DNA of 44,805 nt from JBBRMQ01 sp038230775 (GCA_038230775.1 JBBRMQ010000004.1:1-44805); one strand, 5' to 3'. Numbered from the stretch's first letter, positions 32,658-43,193 are shown. Notes: generated by a model not told the origin, from the letters alone. A program made the numbers and translations.

Positions 32658-34375
32658 AGCGATTTCTTTCCCTCCTTCTCTTCGTCGCCGTTCCGCTCTT
32701 CGCCGCCGACGCTCATGACAAGTGTGTCGACAAGACCATCAAGTCGATGACGCTGGACGAGAAGATCGGGCAGATGCTGATGCCCGGCAACGCGCTCGGT
32801 GCCTTTCGCAACGTCGACTCCGATGACTTCGCGAAAATCACGCAGAACATCGTCGACTATCACGCCGGCGGCTACCACGTCTTCGGCGGGGATCCCGCGG
32901 CGGTCGCGCTGATCATCAATGAAGTGCAGCGACGCGTCCGCATTCCGCTGCTGGTCGCTGACAATTTCGAAGGCGGCGTCGGCTACGTTCTCTTCGGCGC
33001 CACCCGCTTCCCCCTCGGCATGGCCATCGGGGCGACCGGCGATCCGAAGGTGGCATATCAGGTCGCGAAGTACACGGCGCAGGAAGGGCGAGCGATCGGC
33101 GTGGAAGTGAATTTCTATCCCGTCGCCGACGTGCAGAACAATCCGCAGAATCCGATCATCAACATCCGTTCGTTCGGCGAAGACCCGGCGGCTGTGTCGC
33201 GGTTCGTGCGCGCGTACATCGCCGGCGCGCAGGAGAACGGGCAGATTGCGACCGCGAAGCACTTCCCCGGTCACGGAGACGTCGCTACAGACTCGCACCT
33301 GCAGATGCCGGTCCTCGATGTCTCACGCGAACGTTTGGACACCATCGAGCTTCCCCCGTTCCGTGCCGCGATCGCGCAGGATGTCGGCGCCGTGATGTCC
33401 GCGCACATCTGGCTTCCGAAGATCGAATCAGAGAAGGGGCTGCCCTCGACGCTGTCGAAGACGGTGATGACCGATCTGTTGCGAAACGAGTTGCATTTTC
33501 GCGGGATCATCTTCACCGACGCCATGAGCATGCACGGCGTCAGCCTCGCGTTCTCAGCGGAGGAAGCGGCGGTGCGCGCGGTGGACGCCGGCGCGGACAT
33601 GCTCGTCCTTCTGCCGGATCTCGGCGCTGCGTTTCGCGGAATCAAGGCGGCGGTGGAGAGCGGCCGCATCCCGCAGTCGCGCGTCGAGCAATCGGTGCGC
33701 CGCATCCTGGAAGCGAAAGCGCGCGTCGGCCTCGACGTCCCGAAGAACCGGTTTGCGGACGTAAACACGTTGATGACGAACGTGGCCACGAAGGAGCATC
33801 GCGACTACGCGCAGCAGATTGCCGAGCAAGCGATCACGCTGGTGCGCGATGACAAGCACGTGCTCCCGCTGCGTCCTTCTGCCGATCTGCGCGTGGTGCA
33901 GGTCAACGTCGTCGACTCGCGCGGCGGCTGGCGCGAAGGTCCGCCGGGCCGCGTCGTCGGCCCCGAGCTGCAAAAACGCTTTCCCCGCGCTGTGACGGTG
34001 CAGATCGACGACGAGAGCACGCCAGCCGAGTTCGATGACGTGCGCAAGCTTGCACAAGTCTCGGACGCGGTCGTCGTCAACGGCTACATCCGCATTGCGG
34101 CGTACAAGGGATCGATCGCTCTGACGCCTGCGGAACTTCGTCTGATCCAGGATCTGATCGCGATGAAGAAGCCGCTGGTCTTCACAATCTTCGGCAGCCC
34201 ATACCTGCTGACGCAGATTCCCGAGCTGCCGAGTTACGTGGTGGCGTACGACACAAACGCGACGGCGGAGCTGGCGGCGATTCGCGTGATCACCGGGGAG
34301 GTTCCGTTCCGCGGACACCTGCCGATCAATCTACCGGGTCTGTACAAGATCGGCGACGGCATCACGAACAACTGA
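32654..34375 (+). CDS. Glycoside hydrolase family 3 (beta-N-acetylhexosaminidase, NagZ-like), secreted
   Basis: 573 residues with a signal peptide (MKRFLSLLLFVAVPLFAAD), so periplasmic or secreted. The TIM-barrel domain (about 20-350) carries the NagZ-type motif KHFPGHGDVATDSHLQMP (His/Asp general acid-base pair) and the catalytic Asp in IFTDAMSMHGV. A C-terminal GH3 sandwich domain (about 380-573) follows. Likely cleaves beta-N-acetylglucosamine from muropeptides or chitin fragments. GTG 32654 overlaps the E1 stop (GTGA). The C-terminal domain makes it longer than E. coli NagZ and closer to secreted GH3 enzymes. Confidence 0.92.
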   Translation: MKRFLSLLLFVAVPLFAADAHDKCVDKTIKSMTLDEKIGQMLMPGNALGAFRNVDSDDFAKITQNIVDYHAGGYHVFGGDPAAVALIINEVQRRVRIPLLVADNFEGGVGYVLFGATRFPLGMAIGATGDPKVAYQVAKYTAQEGRAIGVEVNFYPVADVQNNPQNPIINIRSFGEDPAAVSRFVRAYIAGAQENGQIATAKHFPGHGDVATDSHLQMPVLDVSRERLDTIELPPFRAAIAQDVGAVMSAHIWLPKIESEKGLPSTLSKTVMTDLLRNELHFRGIIFTDAMSMHGVSLAFSAEEAAVRAVDAGADMLVLLPDLGAAFRGIKAAVESGRIPQSRVEQSVRRILEAKARVGLDVPKNRFADVNTLMTNVATKEHRDYAQQIAEQAITLVRDDKHVLPLRPSADLRVVQVNVVDSRGGWREGPPGRVVGPELQKRFPRAVTVQIDDESTPAEFDDVRKLAQVSDAVVVNGYIRIAAYKGSIALTPAELRLIQDLIAMKKPLVFTIFGSPYLLTQIPELPSYVVAYDTNATAELAAIRVITGEVPFRGHLPINLPGLYKIGDGITNN

Positions 34376-34378
34376 AGA

Positions 34379-34402
34379 GGGGGCGGGCCGAAGCCCGCCC
34401 CC
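34379..34402. terminator. Hairpin between convergent genes (possible bidirectional terminator)
   Basis: GGGGGCGGGC-CGAA-GCCCGCCCCC: a perfect 10-base-pair stem directly after the GH3 stop and 9 bases before the stop of the giant protein on the other strand. No T-tract is seen, so termination is inferred from position; it could also be a REP-like unit (GGGCTTCGGCCC core). Confidence 0.6.
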
Positions 34403-34411
34403 CAATCCAGT

Positions 34412-37400
34412 TCACTTCGGTTGATTCTTCGGCACGCTCACCGTTGCCGACTTCGTCGCGTGATTCCCGGACTTGTCGGCACAATCGACGGTGATCGTGT
34501 AGATCCGACCCGGGCCCTTGCCGGCGCGTTCGGCGCGAAGCTGGAACGAGAGACCGTTCCCGATGTCCCAGTCGGGCCAGGTATCGCCGTCGCCGAGCCC
34601 GTTGATGACTTCACTACTCTTGATCGATGCGATGGTGCAAACCGGCGACGGGTCGACGCGGTCGGAAGCGGAGACTGCAACCGTCATCGACACGAGGCGG
34701 TGATCCGGCGGCCAGAGCGTCGACTGGCTTGGCGTGACCGACGCGATTGCAGGGGCGGTCGCGTCTTTCACGGTGATCTTGAACGATGCGGATGCTGCGT
34801 TGCCGGCGACGTCGCGTGCCGTGCATGTGACGGTCGTGGTGCCGATTGCGAACGTTGAGCCCGATGCCGGACTGCACACCGGCGCAATGTTGCCGTTGAC
34901 GATGTCGGAAGCGGTCGCAACATAGGCGCCGATCGCGCCATCTTTGTTGCTCGCTTCGAGCGTCATGTCTTTCGGAACGGTGACGACCGGTGCGGTCGTG
35001 TCACGAACGATGACGGAGAAGCGCCCTGTGCCGCGGTTGCCCGCTGCGTCGGTTGCCGTGCATGTCACGACCGTGTCCCCGATCGCGAAGGTCGCGCCCG
35101 AGGCGGGGGAGCAGGACGCGGGCACGACGCCGCTGACGATGTCGCTACCGGACGCCGCAAACGTCGCCGCGGCTCCGCGGCTGCTGATTGCCTCGAGAGT
35201 CAAATTGCTCGGCACGGTGACCGCCGGCGCGATCGTATCGACGACTTTGACGTCAAACGAACGAGTGGCCTTGTTGCCGGCGGCATCCGTTGCCGTGCAG
35301 GTGACTGAGGTGGTGCCGACGGCGAACGTCGCGCCCGAGGCTGGAGTGCACGTCGCCGCGATCGCACCGTCCACGAGATCTTTCGCTGTCGCTGTGAAGG
35401 TTGCGGCCGCGCCGTTCGATGCCGTCGCTTCCTTCGAGATGCTCGACGGCACGTTGAGGCATGGTTTAGTGGTGTCCTTCACGACGACACTGAATGAAGT
35501 GCTGCCGCTGTTGCCGGCTGCGTCGCTCGCGGAGCATGTGACCGTGGTGCTGCCGACACCGAACTGCGTGCCTGAAGCCGGCGAGCAAGTGACCGCGACG
35601 GCTCCGTCGACATTGTCCGTACCGCCGGCGGTGTAGTTGATGGTTGTCGCAGCGCCGGTCGCTTCCGCCGAGACGTCGGCAGCAGTGATCTGCGGCGCGG
35701 TCCTGTCGACGATCACGGTTGACGGATCGGATGACGCCGTGTGTCCGGCGCTGTCCGTCGCACGGATCGTGTACGTGTAAGAACCTTCGCCCGTGCCGGA
35801 GTCGCCGTAGGTCGTCGCCGAGGCAGGTAGCGTGGCGATGACGGCGCCGTTGCGGATGACTTCGTACTGCGCCACGGCGACATCATCTGTAGAAGCGCCC
35901 CACGTGATCGTGAAGGACTGCGCGTTCGTCACGCGCGGAGCGGTGATCGGTCCCGGTGCCGTCGGTGCCTGATCGACATGGTTCGTTCCCGTTGTGAAGC
36001 TTGCTTCGGCGCTGGTGGAAGTGTTGTTCGACGCGTCGGTCGAGCTGACCGTGAAGAAGTAGGTGCTGCTCTCGGCCAGTCCTGTCAACGTGATCTGGTG
36101 CTGGACAACGCTCGTAACGTCGGCGGTGGAGTTGTCTGCGGCGCCTGCCGTCGTGCCATAACGCGCGCGGCTGTTCGACGGTTCGTCCGTCGTCCAGGAG
36201 ATCACTGCTGAAGAAGGCGTGACACCAGTGACGCTCACACCGGAGATGACCGGAGCAGTGGTGTCGGGAGTCGCCGCGGTCGTTGCCGAGATGGTTCCGC
36301 TCAACGTCGGACCGTTGCCGTTTGCATCCGTGGAAGCGACGCGGATGTAGTACGTCGTCGAAGGCGTGAGACCTGACAGCGTGAGCTGGTGTGTGCGCGT
36401 CAGCGTCGAGTCGCTTGCGAGATCGAAGTGTGTGCCGTCGTTGTACGACACGCCGCTGTTCGCAGGTTCGTCGGTCGTCCAGCTGACGGTCATCTTCGTG
36501 TCGGTGATGGACGTGATCGTCGGTCCATCGAGGATGGCGGGTGCCGACGTGTCGGGCACACTCAGAGTCGTGAGGCTGAAGAGGCTGCTCGTGGCCGTAT
36601 TCGCGTCGGGATCTGACGAGGAGACCTGCACGAAGTACGTGGTCTGCGCCGTGAGGTCCGTCAGGCGGACGGAATGCGCTAGCGTGAAGCGGTTGGCACT
36701 TCCGTTGACCACCGTTCCCAGCGATTGACCGAGGCCATAGTTGAGGCTCGTCGTTGCAGGCTCGTCGGTCGTCCACTGAATGATCGCGCTGGTCTGATCG
36801 ACGGCGGTCACCGTGGGACCGTCGGTGATGCGAGGTGCGGTCGAATCAGCGATTGCCTGCGTCGCGAACGTGTCGACCGCGCTGAACGTCGGACCGTTGC
36901 CGACAGCGTCCGTGGAGCCGACGCGGAACTGGTAGAGCGACGCGAGTGCGAGATCACGCAGCGTGACTTCGTGCTTCGTGGTCATCGAGGAATCGCTCGA
37001 GGTGGAGCTGAGTCCACCGATGCCGTACTGCACCTGCGATGTCGACGCTTCGTTCGTGGTCCAGGAAATAGAAACCGAAGTAGCGCTGAGATGCACGACG
37101 ACCGGACCCGCGACAATCTGCGGCGGAGCGAGATCGGGGTGTTGAAGGATGATGCGTTGATTGATGTCGTTGCTCAGAGACAGCGGAAGGGATGCGGACT
37201 TGAAACCGCTCTGCTGGGGTGGGGAGATTCCGAAGCCGCCCGAGCCGTTGGTTAGCCACATCGAGTACGTTCCGTCGGCAGCGGTCGTCGCGTACGACTG
37301 GGAGTCGAAATACGTCGAGGTCGCCGCATCGTACGACGACGTCGATCCATTGACGGAGACATTCGGAACGCCAACGCCGTTCGAGTCCGTGGCGATCCCT

Positions 37401-39151
37401 CTTACGTGCGCCAGCGGGAGGTCGACGTCGAGCGTCATCGGCCCGTTGAGCTGAACGTTGTAGCGCTGGAAGTCCCAGTAGTACGGTGCGTTCGCTGCGT
37501 TGCTCCAGTTATTGGTGATGTAGAGCCGGATCGTGCCGTTCGCCGCGGCGAGCTGGTAGTACCCGTTTGCGTCCGTGGACGTCTGTCCCAGATATTGATT
37601 CGTCGACTGAACGTAGGCATAGATCGTAGTGTTCGGAAGCGGATTGCTTCCGGCGCCGCGAATCGTGCCGGAGATCGTCGAGTTGTGGCGCGCCGCCAGG
37701 ACCAGGTCGTGGGTCACGTCAGCGCTGAACACGAATGACTCATTCATCGGCCAGTAATCGGTGTTAGGAGGCGACGCGCTGAGACCGCCACTTCCGGCCG
37801 TAACGAGCAGCGAGTAGCTGGCGTCAGCTGCGGATGTTCCATAGCTCTGGCTGTCGAAGTAAGACGACGTGGCGGAATCATAGGCCGATGACGAAGCGCT
37901 CACCGGTGCACCCGGCAGGGTCGTGCCATCTTCGCCCTTGACGACACCAGTAACGCGTACGAGAGGGAGCGTCACGTCGAGAGTCATCGAACCGGTGAGA
38001 TTCACGTTGTAACGCTGGTAATCCCAGTAGTAGGGCGCGTTCGGCACGTTGTTCCAGTTGTTCGTGTAGTACAGCCGGATCGTTCCGGTCGCGGCGCTGA
38101 GCTGGTAAACACCGTTCGCATCAGTCTGCGTCTGTCCCAGATACTGATTGGTGGCCTGGACGTACGCGTAGACAGTGATGTTCGGCAGAGGGGCGTTGCC
38201 GGCGCCGCGAATCGTGCCCGAGATCGTGCCGTTCTCGCGCACATCGAGGAGAAGATCGTGAGACAGGTTGCCGGTGAAGGCCACGGATTCGCTCATCGGC
38301 CAGTAGTTGTTGTTCGGAGGCGATGCGCTGAGACCGCCGTTCCCCGACGTGAGCAGCAACGAGTAGGAGCCGTCAGCGGCCGCGGTCGCGTAGCTCTGAC
38401 TGTCGAAGTAAGTCGAAGTCGCCGGGTCGTACGAAGAAGACGCCCCGCTGACGGGGGCTCCGCCGAGAAGCACGCCGTCCTTCCCTTTCACGATGCCGGA
38501 GACCTGCACAAGCGGAAGGTTTACGTCGACGATTGTCGGGTTCGAGACCGCGATGTTGTATCGCTGAAAATCCCAGTAATACGGAGCGTTCGGAGCATTG
38601 CTCCAGTTGTTTGTGATGTAAACACGGATTGTGGACGCGGTCACGGTCATCGCATAGTGGCCGCTGGCATCCGTTTGTGTTTGTCCTAAATATTCGTTTG
38701 TCTGTTGCGCGTATGCGTAGACGGTGACGTTCGGCAACACAGTGCCGTTCGCTGTACGCACGACGCCGGACAGTGCCCCGCCGCCTGACGCAGGCGCGAG
38801 AAGGATGACATCCGATGTCTGATCAGCGCCATTCATCGTGATGGGCGTCGTTGCCTCGACAAATCCGCTGCCGGATGGGGGCACGACGTGAAGGTTGTAC
38901 TGCGCATCGGTCAGCACGAGCGAGTACTTTCCACCGCTGTCGGTCGTCACCGACGCGGCAACATGCGTGGTCCCGGCGTTCAGCGCTTCGACCAACGTAT
39001 TCGGCAGGACGGCGTTGCCTCCGTACACCGTTCCGCTCAGGGTGTGACCATCGGCAAACGCCGCCGGTGCCACCGCGACCAGACACAGAATGAGCATCGC
39101 GAACAGGCGATTGCGTTTCGACAGGACACACGTAGAACGGAGCATGGACAT
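34412..39151 (-). CDS. Giant secreted multidomain protein (carboxypeptidase-regulatory, FN3 and HYR repeats)
   Basis: 1,579 residues from ATG 39151, chosen because GAGGGAGGG lies about 8 bases upstream; a longer reading to 39265 lacks such a site. Signal peptide about 10-35 (LFAMLILCLVAVAPAAFADG). Order: a carboxypeptidase-regulatory-like domain (SGTVYGGNAVLPNTLVEALN), three near-identical ~183-residue modules (YLGQTQTDASGHY ... PYYWDFQRYN ... FDSQSYATAAADGSYSL), four FN3/purple-acid-phosphatase-like domains (SISWTTNEAST, IIQWTTDEPAT, TVSWTTDEPAN, VISWTTDEPSN), one further FN3, five HYR domains (TVTCSASDAAGN type), and a C-terminal domain with LWPPDHRLVSMTVAV. No LPXTG, PEP-CTERM or other sorting tail is obvious. 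Probably cell-surface or matrix; no catalytic motif. Confidence 0.93.
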   Translation of the reverse strand: MSMLRSTCVLSKRNRLFAMLILCLVAVAPAAFADGHTLSGTVYGGNAVLPNTLVEALNAGTTHVAASVTTDSGGKYSLVLTDAQYNLHVVPPSGSGFVEATTPITMNGADQTSDVILLAPASGGGALSGVVRTANGTVLPNVTVYAYAQQTNEYLGQTQTDASGHYAMTVTASTIRVYITNNWSNAPNAPYYWDFQRYNIAVSNPTIVDVNLPLVQVSGIVKGKDGVLLGGAPVSGASSSYDPATSTYFDSQSYATAAADGSYSLLLTSGNGGLSASPPNNNYWPMSESVAFTGNLSHDLLLDVRENGTISGTIRGAGNAPLPNITVYAYVQATNQYLGQTQTDANGVYQLSAATGTIRLYYTNNWNNVPNAPYYWDYQRYNVNLTGSMTLDVTLPLVRVTGVVKGEDGTTLPGAPVSASSSAYDSATSSYFDSQSYGTSAADASYSLLVTAGSGGLSASPPNTDYWPMNESFVFSADVTHDLVLAARHNSTISGTIRGAGSNPLPNTTIYAYVQSTNQYLGQTSTDANGYYQLAAANGTIRLYITNNWSNAANAPYYWDFQRYNVQLNGPMTLDVDLPLAHVRGIATDSNGVGVPNVSVNGSTSSYDAATSTYFDSQSYATTAADGTYSMWLTNGSGGFGISPPQQSGFKSASLPLSLSNDINQRIILQHPDLAPPQIVAGPVVVHLSATSVSISWTTNEASTSQVQYGIGGLSSTSSDSSMTTKHEVTLRDLALASLYQFRVGSTDAVGNGPTFSAVDTFATQAIADSTAPRITDGPTVTAVDQTSAIIQWTTDEPATTSLNYGLGQSLGTVVNGSANRFTLAHSVRLTDLTAQTTYFVQVSSSDPDANTATSSLFSLTTLSVPDTSAPAILDGPTITSITDTKMTVSWTTDEPANSGVSYNDGTHFDLASDSTLTRTHQLTLSGLTPSTTYYIRVASTDANGNGPTLSGTISATTAATPDTTAPVISGVSVTGVTPSSAVISWTTDEPSNSRARYGTTAGAADNSTADVTSVVQHQITLTGLAESSTYFFTVSSTDASNNTSTSAEASFTTGTNHVDQAPTAPGPITAPRVTNAQSFTITWGASTDDVAVAQYEVIRNGAVIATLPASATTYGDSGTGEGSYTYTIRATDSAGHTASSDPSTVIVDRTAPQITAADVSAEATGAATTINYTAGGTDNVDGAVAVTCSPASGTQFGVGSTTVTCSASDAAGNSGSTSFSVVVKDTTKPCLNVPSSISKEATASNGAAATFTATAKDLVDGAIAATCTPASGATFAVGTTSVTCTATDAAGNKATRSFDVKVVDTIAPAVTVPSNLTLEAISSRGAAATFAASGSDIVSGVVPASCSPASGATFAIGDTVVTCTATDAAGNRGTGRFSVIVRDTTAPVVTVPKDMTLEASNKDGAIGAYVATASDIVNGNIAPVCSPASGSTFAIGTTTVTCTARDVAGNAASASFKITVKDATAPAIASVTPSQSTLWPPDHRLVSMTVAVSASDRVDPSPVCTIASIKSSEVINGLGDGDTWPDWDIGNGLSFQLRAERAGKGPGRIYTITVDCADKSGNHATKSATVSVPKNQPK
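37140..38785 (-). repeat. Three tandem ~549-base repeats inside the giant protein gene
   Basis: Equivalent points recur about every 547-551 bases: the SQSY codons near 37303, 37854 and 38401, and the LGQT codons near 37590, 38140 and 38690. Each repeat encodes about 183 residues, with two carboxypeptidase-regulatory-like halves. DNA identity is moderate to high, so unequal recombination could change copy number. Confidence 0.85.
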
Positions 39152-39320
39152 GCGGAACCCTCCCTCGATTGTTTTGAAGCGGACCCGTGGCGTGGATTGA
39201 CACGCCGGACAATTCACTTTTTCGTGAGGCCCACGAAAACTACACTTCCGAAAATGGAAAAACAATGACCCGAACGGGTGATCTACATCACGATTCCTGT
39301 GAAGGGTGAGAGGGACGCGA

Positions 39321-40085
39321 TCAGCGAATTCTCTGCGCGCCGCAATAGATGTTGAAGCGGCCGTCGCGCAGGAAGCCGGCGAGCGTCACGTTGTACTCGC
39401 GCGCCAGCTCCACCGCGAGCGAGGACGGTGCGCCGACGGCGGCGATGACCGGCACGCGTGCGACGACGCACTTCTGCACCACCTCGAACGAGGCACGCCC
39501 GCTGATGAGCAGGACGTCCGCACGCTCGCCGGCGCGAAGAAGAGAGCCGAGGACTTTGTCGACGGCGTTGTGGCGGCCGATGTCTTCTCGCACGCGCAGG
39601 ACCGCGCCTTCCGCGTTGAACGCGCCTGCGCCATGAATCGCTCCCGTGGCGTCGAACGACTTCTGTTGCAGGCGGAGCGACGCAGCCATCTCGCTCAGGT
39701 CGCCCACTCGAACATCGGACTCGACCGGCGTGGTGAAAACGCGCAGCGCGTCGATCGACGACTTGCCGCAAATCCCGCACGACGAGGTTGCGTAGAAGTT
39801 CCGCTGCAGGCGCGCGTAATCGAGCCGCACTCCTTCTCGCAGCGAGACCCGAACGACGTTCGGCGATCCCCAATGGCGAATGGACTCGATGTCGCTCGCA
39901 GTCTGGATGATGCCTTCGGTGAGAAGAAATCCGGCGGCGAGATCTTCATCGTCGCCAGGCGTGCGCATCGTGACGGCGACCGGTTTGTCGGCGACGCGAA
40001 TCTCCAGCGGCTCTTCCACGGCGACGACGTCATCCGCCGCGCCTCCTGGCACACGCACGATCGGGACGCGGCTCGTCGGCTCCAC
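39321..40085 (-). CDS. fdhD: Formate dehydrogenase accessory sulfurtransferase FdhD
   Basis: About 254 residues from GTG 40085. FdhD moves sulfur from IscS to the molybdenum cofactor of formate dehydrogenase, which is needed for activity. Visible: VEEPLEIRVADKPVAVTMRT, DEDLAAGFLLTEGI, the sulfur-carrying SSCGICGK (two Cys), REDIGRHNAVDKVLG and LLISGRASFEVVQK. The open frame continues far upstream across fdhA, but that part is a shadow of fdhA; homology begins at about VPIVRVPGG. No strong ribosome site is seen. Divergent from fdhA, the two starts are 27 bases apart, so regulatory sequence must overlap one or both genes. Confidence 0.93.
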   Translation of the reverse strand: MEPTSRVPIVRVPGGAADDVVAVEEPLEIRVADKPVAVTMRTPGDDEDLAAGFLLTEGIIQTASDIESIRHWGSPNVVRVSLREGVRLDYARLQRNFYATSSCGICGKSSIDALRVFTTPVESDVRVGDLSEMAASLRLQQKSFDATGAIHGAGAFNAEGAVLRVREDIGRHNAVDKVLGSLLRAGERADVLLISGRASFEVVQKCVVARVPVIAAVGAPSSLAVELAREYNVTLAGFLRDGRFNIYCGAQRIR

Positions 40086-40112
40086 CAAGCGATTTTTGCA
40101 TACACTGCACCC

Positions 40113-43100
40113 ATGCTCGCCGAGCTTCTGCTCCGATGGCCCCTCATCCGCCAGTTGAAGACGCGCACCGATGGCTCCGGCTCGGAGTCCATGAGCGAGC
40201 GCACAAAGCAGTTGCGACCGAAGAATGAAGGTGCCAAGGTCGCGCGATCGATCTGCCCGTATTGCGCCGTCGGATGCGGTCAACTTGTTTACCATCGGGA
40301 CGGGGAGGTCGTCAGCATCGAGGGCGATCCGCAGTCGCCGATCTCGCGCGGCCGCCTCTGCCCCAAGGGCGCGGACTCGTTTCAACTCGTCACGCACGAT
40401 GGCCGTGCGACGCGCGTGAAGTACCGCGCGCCCTTCGCCCGCCAATGGAGCGAGATCTCGCTGGAGCGCGCCATGGAGATGGTCGCCGAGCGCATGTGGG
40501 ACACACGCGAGCGCACGTTCGACGACTCCGTCATGCACACCACCGGCATGGCTCACCTCGGCGGTGCCACGCTGGACGACGAAGAAAACTACGTCATCAA
40601 GAAACTCTTCACCGCCGGCCTCGGCATGGTCTGCATCAGCAACCAGGCCAGGATATGACACAGCTCCACGGTGCCCGGTCTGGGCACCTCGCTCGGGCGC
40701 GGAGGGGCAACGACTGCCCAGCAGGATCTCGCCAACGCTGACGCCATTCTGATCATGGGCTCGTCGATGGCCGAGAATCATCCGGTCGGATTTCAATGGG
40801 TGATCGAAGCGCGCGAGAAGAATGGCGCGAAGATCATTCACGTCGATCCGCGTTTCAATCGCACGTCCGCGATGTCGGACTACTGGGTCCCGCTCCGGGC
40901 CGGGAGCGACATCGTCTTTCTCGGCGCTCTCATTCGATACACGCTGGAGAACGAGCGGGACTTCCGCGAGTACGTCGTGCATTACACGAACGCGCCGACG
41001 ATTCTTCGTTCCGACTTTCAGGACACCGAGGACTTGGGCGGACTCTTCTCGGGGTGGGACGCGGAGAAGAAGCAATACGATCCGGAGACCTGGCTCTACG
41101 AAGGGCAGACGGAGAAGAGCGAGGGCGCGCCGGGCATGCGCGCCGAGGGTGGCGGCCACGAGAAGGATCGCGCCGGCGAGGCGCAGAACACGGATGACCC
41201 GCATCAGGACCGTACGCTCCAGCATCCGCGTTGTGTGTTCCAGGTACTGAAACGTCACTTCGCTCGCTACACGCCGGAGATGGTGGAAGAGGCGTGCGGC
41301 GTGCCGAAGGAGAAGTTCCTCGAGATCGCGGACGTCTTCACCAGCGCCTCCGGTCGCGACAAGACGGCGGCCATCTGCTACGCCGTCGGCTGGACGCAGC
41401 ATTCGACGGGCGTGCAGATCATCCGAGCGGCGGCGATCCTTCAACTGTTGTTAGGCAACATCGGGCGGCCGGGCGGCGGAATCATGGCGCTGCGCGGACA
41501 CGCGTCGATTCAGGGCTCGACCGACATCCCGACGCTCTACGACATCCTTCCGGGCTATCTGCCGATGCCATCCGACAAAGAAACAAGCCTCGACAAATAC
41601 ATCGAGAAGAACAAGTCGCCCAAGGGGTGGTGGTCCAACTTCGACAAGTACATCGTCAGCCTGCTGAAGGCGTACTACGGCGACGCGGCGACGAAGGCGA
41701 ACGACTTCGGATTCAACTGGCTCCCGCGGCTCACCGGCGATCATTCTCACTTCGGTTACTGGCTCGATATGGCGGACGGCAAAGTGGAAGGCCTCGTTGT
41801 GATGGGACAGAACCCCGCCGTCGGCGCACCGAACGCGAAACTGGAGCGCAACGCGATGCGCAAGCTGAAGTGGCTCGTCGTGCGCGACATGGTGGAGACG
41901 GAGACGGCAACATTCTGGCGCGACGCGCCGGAGGCCACCGATCCGACGGAGATCGGCACCGAGGTGTTCTTCTTTCCCGCGGCGTCCCATGTGGAGAAGG
42001 CGGGGACGTTCACGAATACGCAGCGCCTGCTCCAGTGGCGGGAGAAAGCCGTGGAACCGCCGGGCGATGCGCGCAGCGAGCTGGAGTTCGTCGTTGCGTT
42101 AGGCCGAAAACTGAAGGCCCGGGCCACGGATCGTGCGCGCGATGCGGGTCTTCGGGGGTTGGCGTGGGATTACGGCGACGATGATGCGGACGAAGTGCTG
42201 CGCGAGATTCATGGGAGCAGCACCACAGGCCCCATCAGGCACTTCGGCGACCTGAAAAATGACGGCTCCACCTCCTGCGGATGCTGGATCTACTCCGGCG
42301 TCTATGACGGCGAGAACAAGGCGCTCAAGCGCGAGGCGCACGGCCGCTATGCGCACGGTTGGGGCTACGCGTGGCCGATGGATCGGCGCATTCTCTACAA
42401 CCGCTGCTCCGCCGATCCGGCGGGCAAGCCGTGGAGCGAGCGGAAAGCGCTCGTGTGGTGGGATGAAGGAAAGCGCGAGTGGACCGGTCACGACAACGTG
42501 GACTTTACGCGCACCAAACCGCCCGACGCGCCGGCCCAGAAAGACAAAGGCGGTGACGAAGCGCTCGCCGGAGACGCACCGTTCATCATGCATCCCGACG
42601 GCGTCGGCTGGCTGTGGGTGCCATCGGGACTGAAGGACGGACCGCTGCCCGCGCACTACGAGCCGCTGGAATCGAACCTCGACAACGCGTTGTATCCCCA
42701 CCAGGCGAAGAACCCAGCCGCGAATGCGATGGAGCGTCCTGACAATGTCTACGCTACGTCGCCCGACGCACGCTTTCCGCACGTACTGACAACCTATCGC
42801 CTTACCGAACATCACACGGCAGGCGGCATGAGCCGGACGCTCTCGCATCTCGCCGAGCTGCAGCCGGAGCTCTTCGCCGAGATCTCGCCGGAGCTCGCCG
42901 GCGAGACCGGCGTTGTGAACGGCGACATGATCACGGTGTCGACCGCACGTGGCTCGATCAACGCACGCGCGCTCGTGACGGCGCGCATGCCGTCGCTCAA
43001 CGTGCAGGGCCGCCGCATTCATCAGGTCGGACTTCCGTACCACTGGGGCTACAACGGCAAGGTGCGGGGCGACGTCGTCAACGACCTGCTGGCGATTTCC

Positions 43101-43193
43101 GAGGAGCCGAACGTGAGGATCTTCGAGGCGAAGGGTCTGAGCTGCAGTGTGGAAAAGGCAGGTCGCCAGTCGCAGGTCGGAGGTCGGGAGTGA
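40113..43193 (+). CDS. fdhA: Formate dehydrogenase catalytic subunit, selenoprotein (Sec182 encoded by UGA)
   Basis: 1,026 residues if TGA 40656-40658 is read as Sec; conventional reading would split it in two in the same frame. The molybdopterin enzyme oxidises formate to CO2. N-terminal [4Fe-4S] site: SICPYCAVGCG with GRLCPKGADS. CISNQARI-Sec-HSSTVPGLGTS matches the active-site Cys/Sec block of the family, followed by LGRGGATTAQQDLANADAI. The C-terminal molybdopterin dinucleotide-binding domain holds TEHHTAGGMSRTLS and VNGDMITVSTARGS. A SECIS lies at 40670-40688. No twin-arginine signal is seen before the cluster, unlike FdnG. ATG 40113 fits the family N-terminus; ATG 40191 is an alternative. 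The stop overlaps fdhB's GTG. Confidence 0.95.
40670..40688 (+). promoter_or_regulatory. SECIS element of fdhA
   Basis: GGTGCCC (40670-40676), loop GGTCT (40677-40681), GGGCACC (40682-40688): a perfect 7-base-pair stem. The loop starts 18 bases after the TGA, exactly as in E. coli fdhF; counting the U of UGA as 1, U17, G23 and U24 known to contact SelB are all conserved. Confidence 0.93.

Noticed and set aside
39152..39265. Longer start for the giant secreted protein
   Set aside because: It would bury the signal peptide behind 38 extra residues, and the strong ribosome site precedes ATG 39151.
40086..41444. Upstream extension of the fdhD frame giving a 707-residue protein
   Set aside because: This part is antisense to fdhA, which has full homology; fdhD similarity begins only near 40085.
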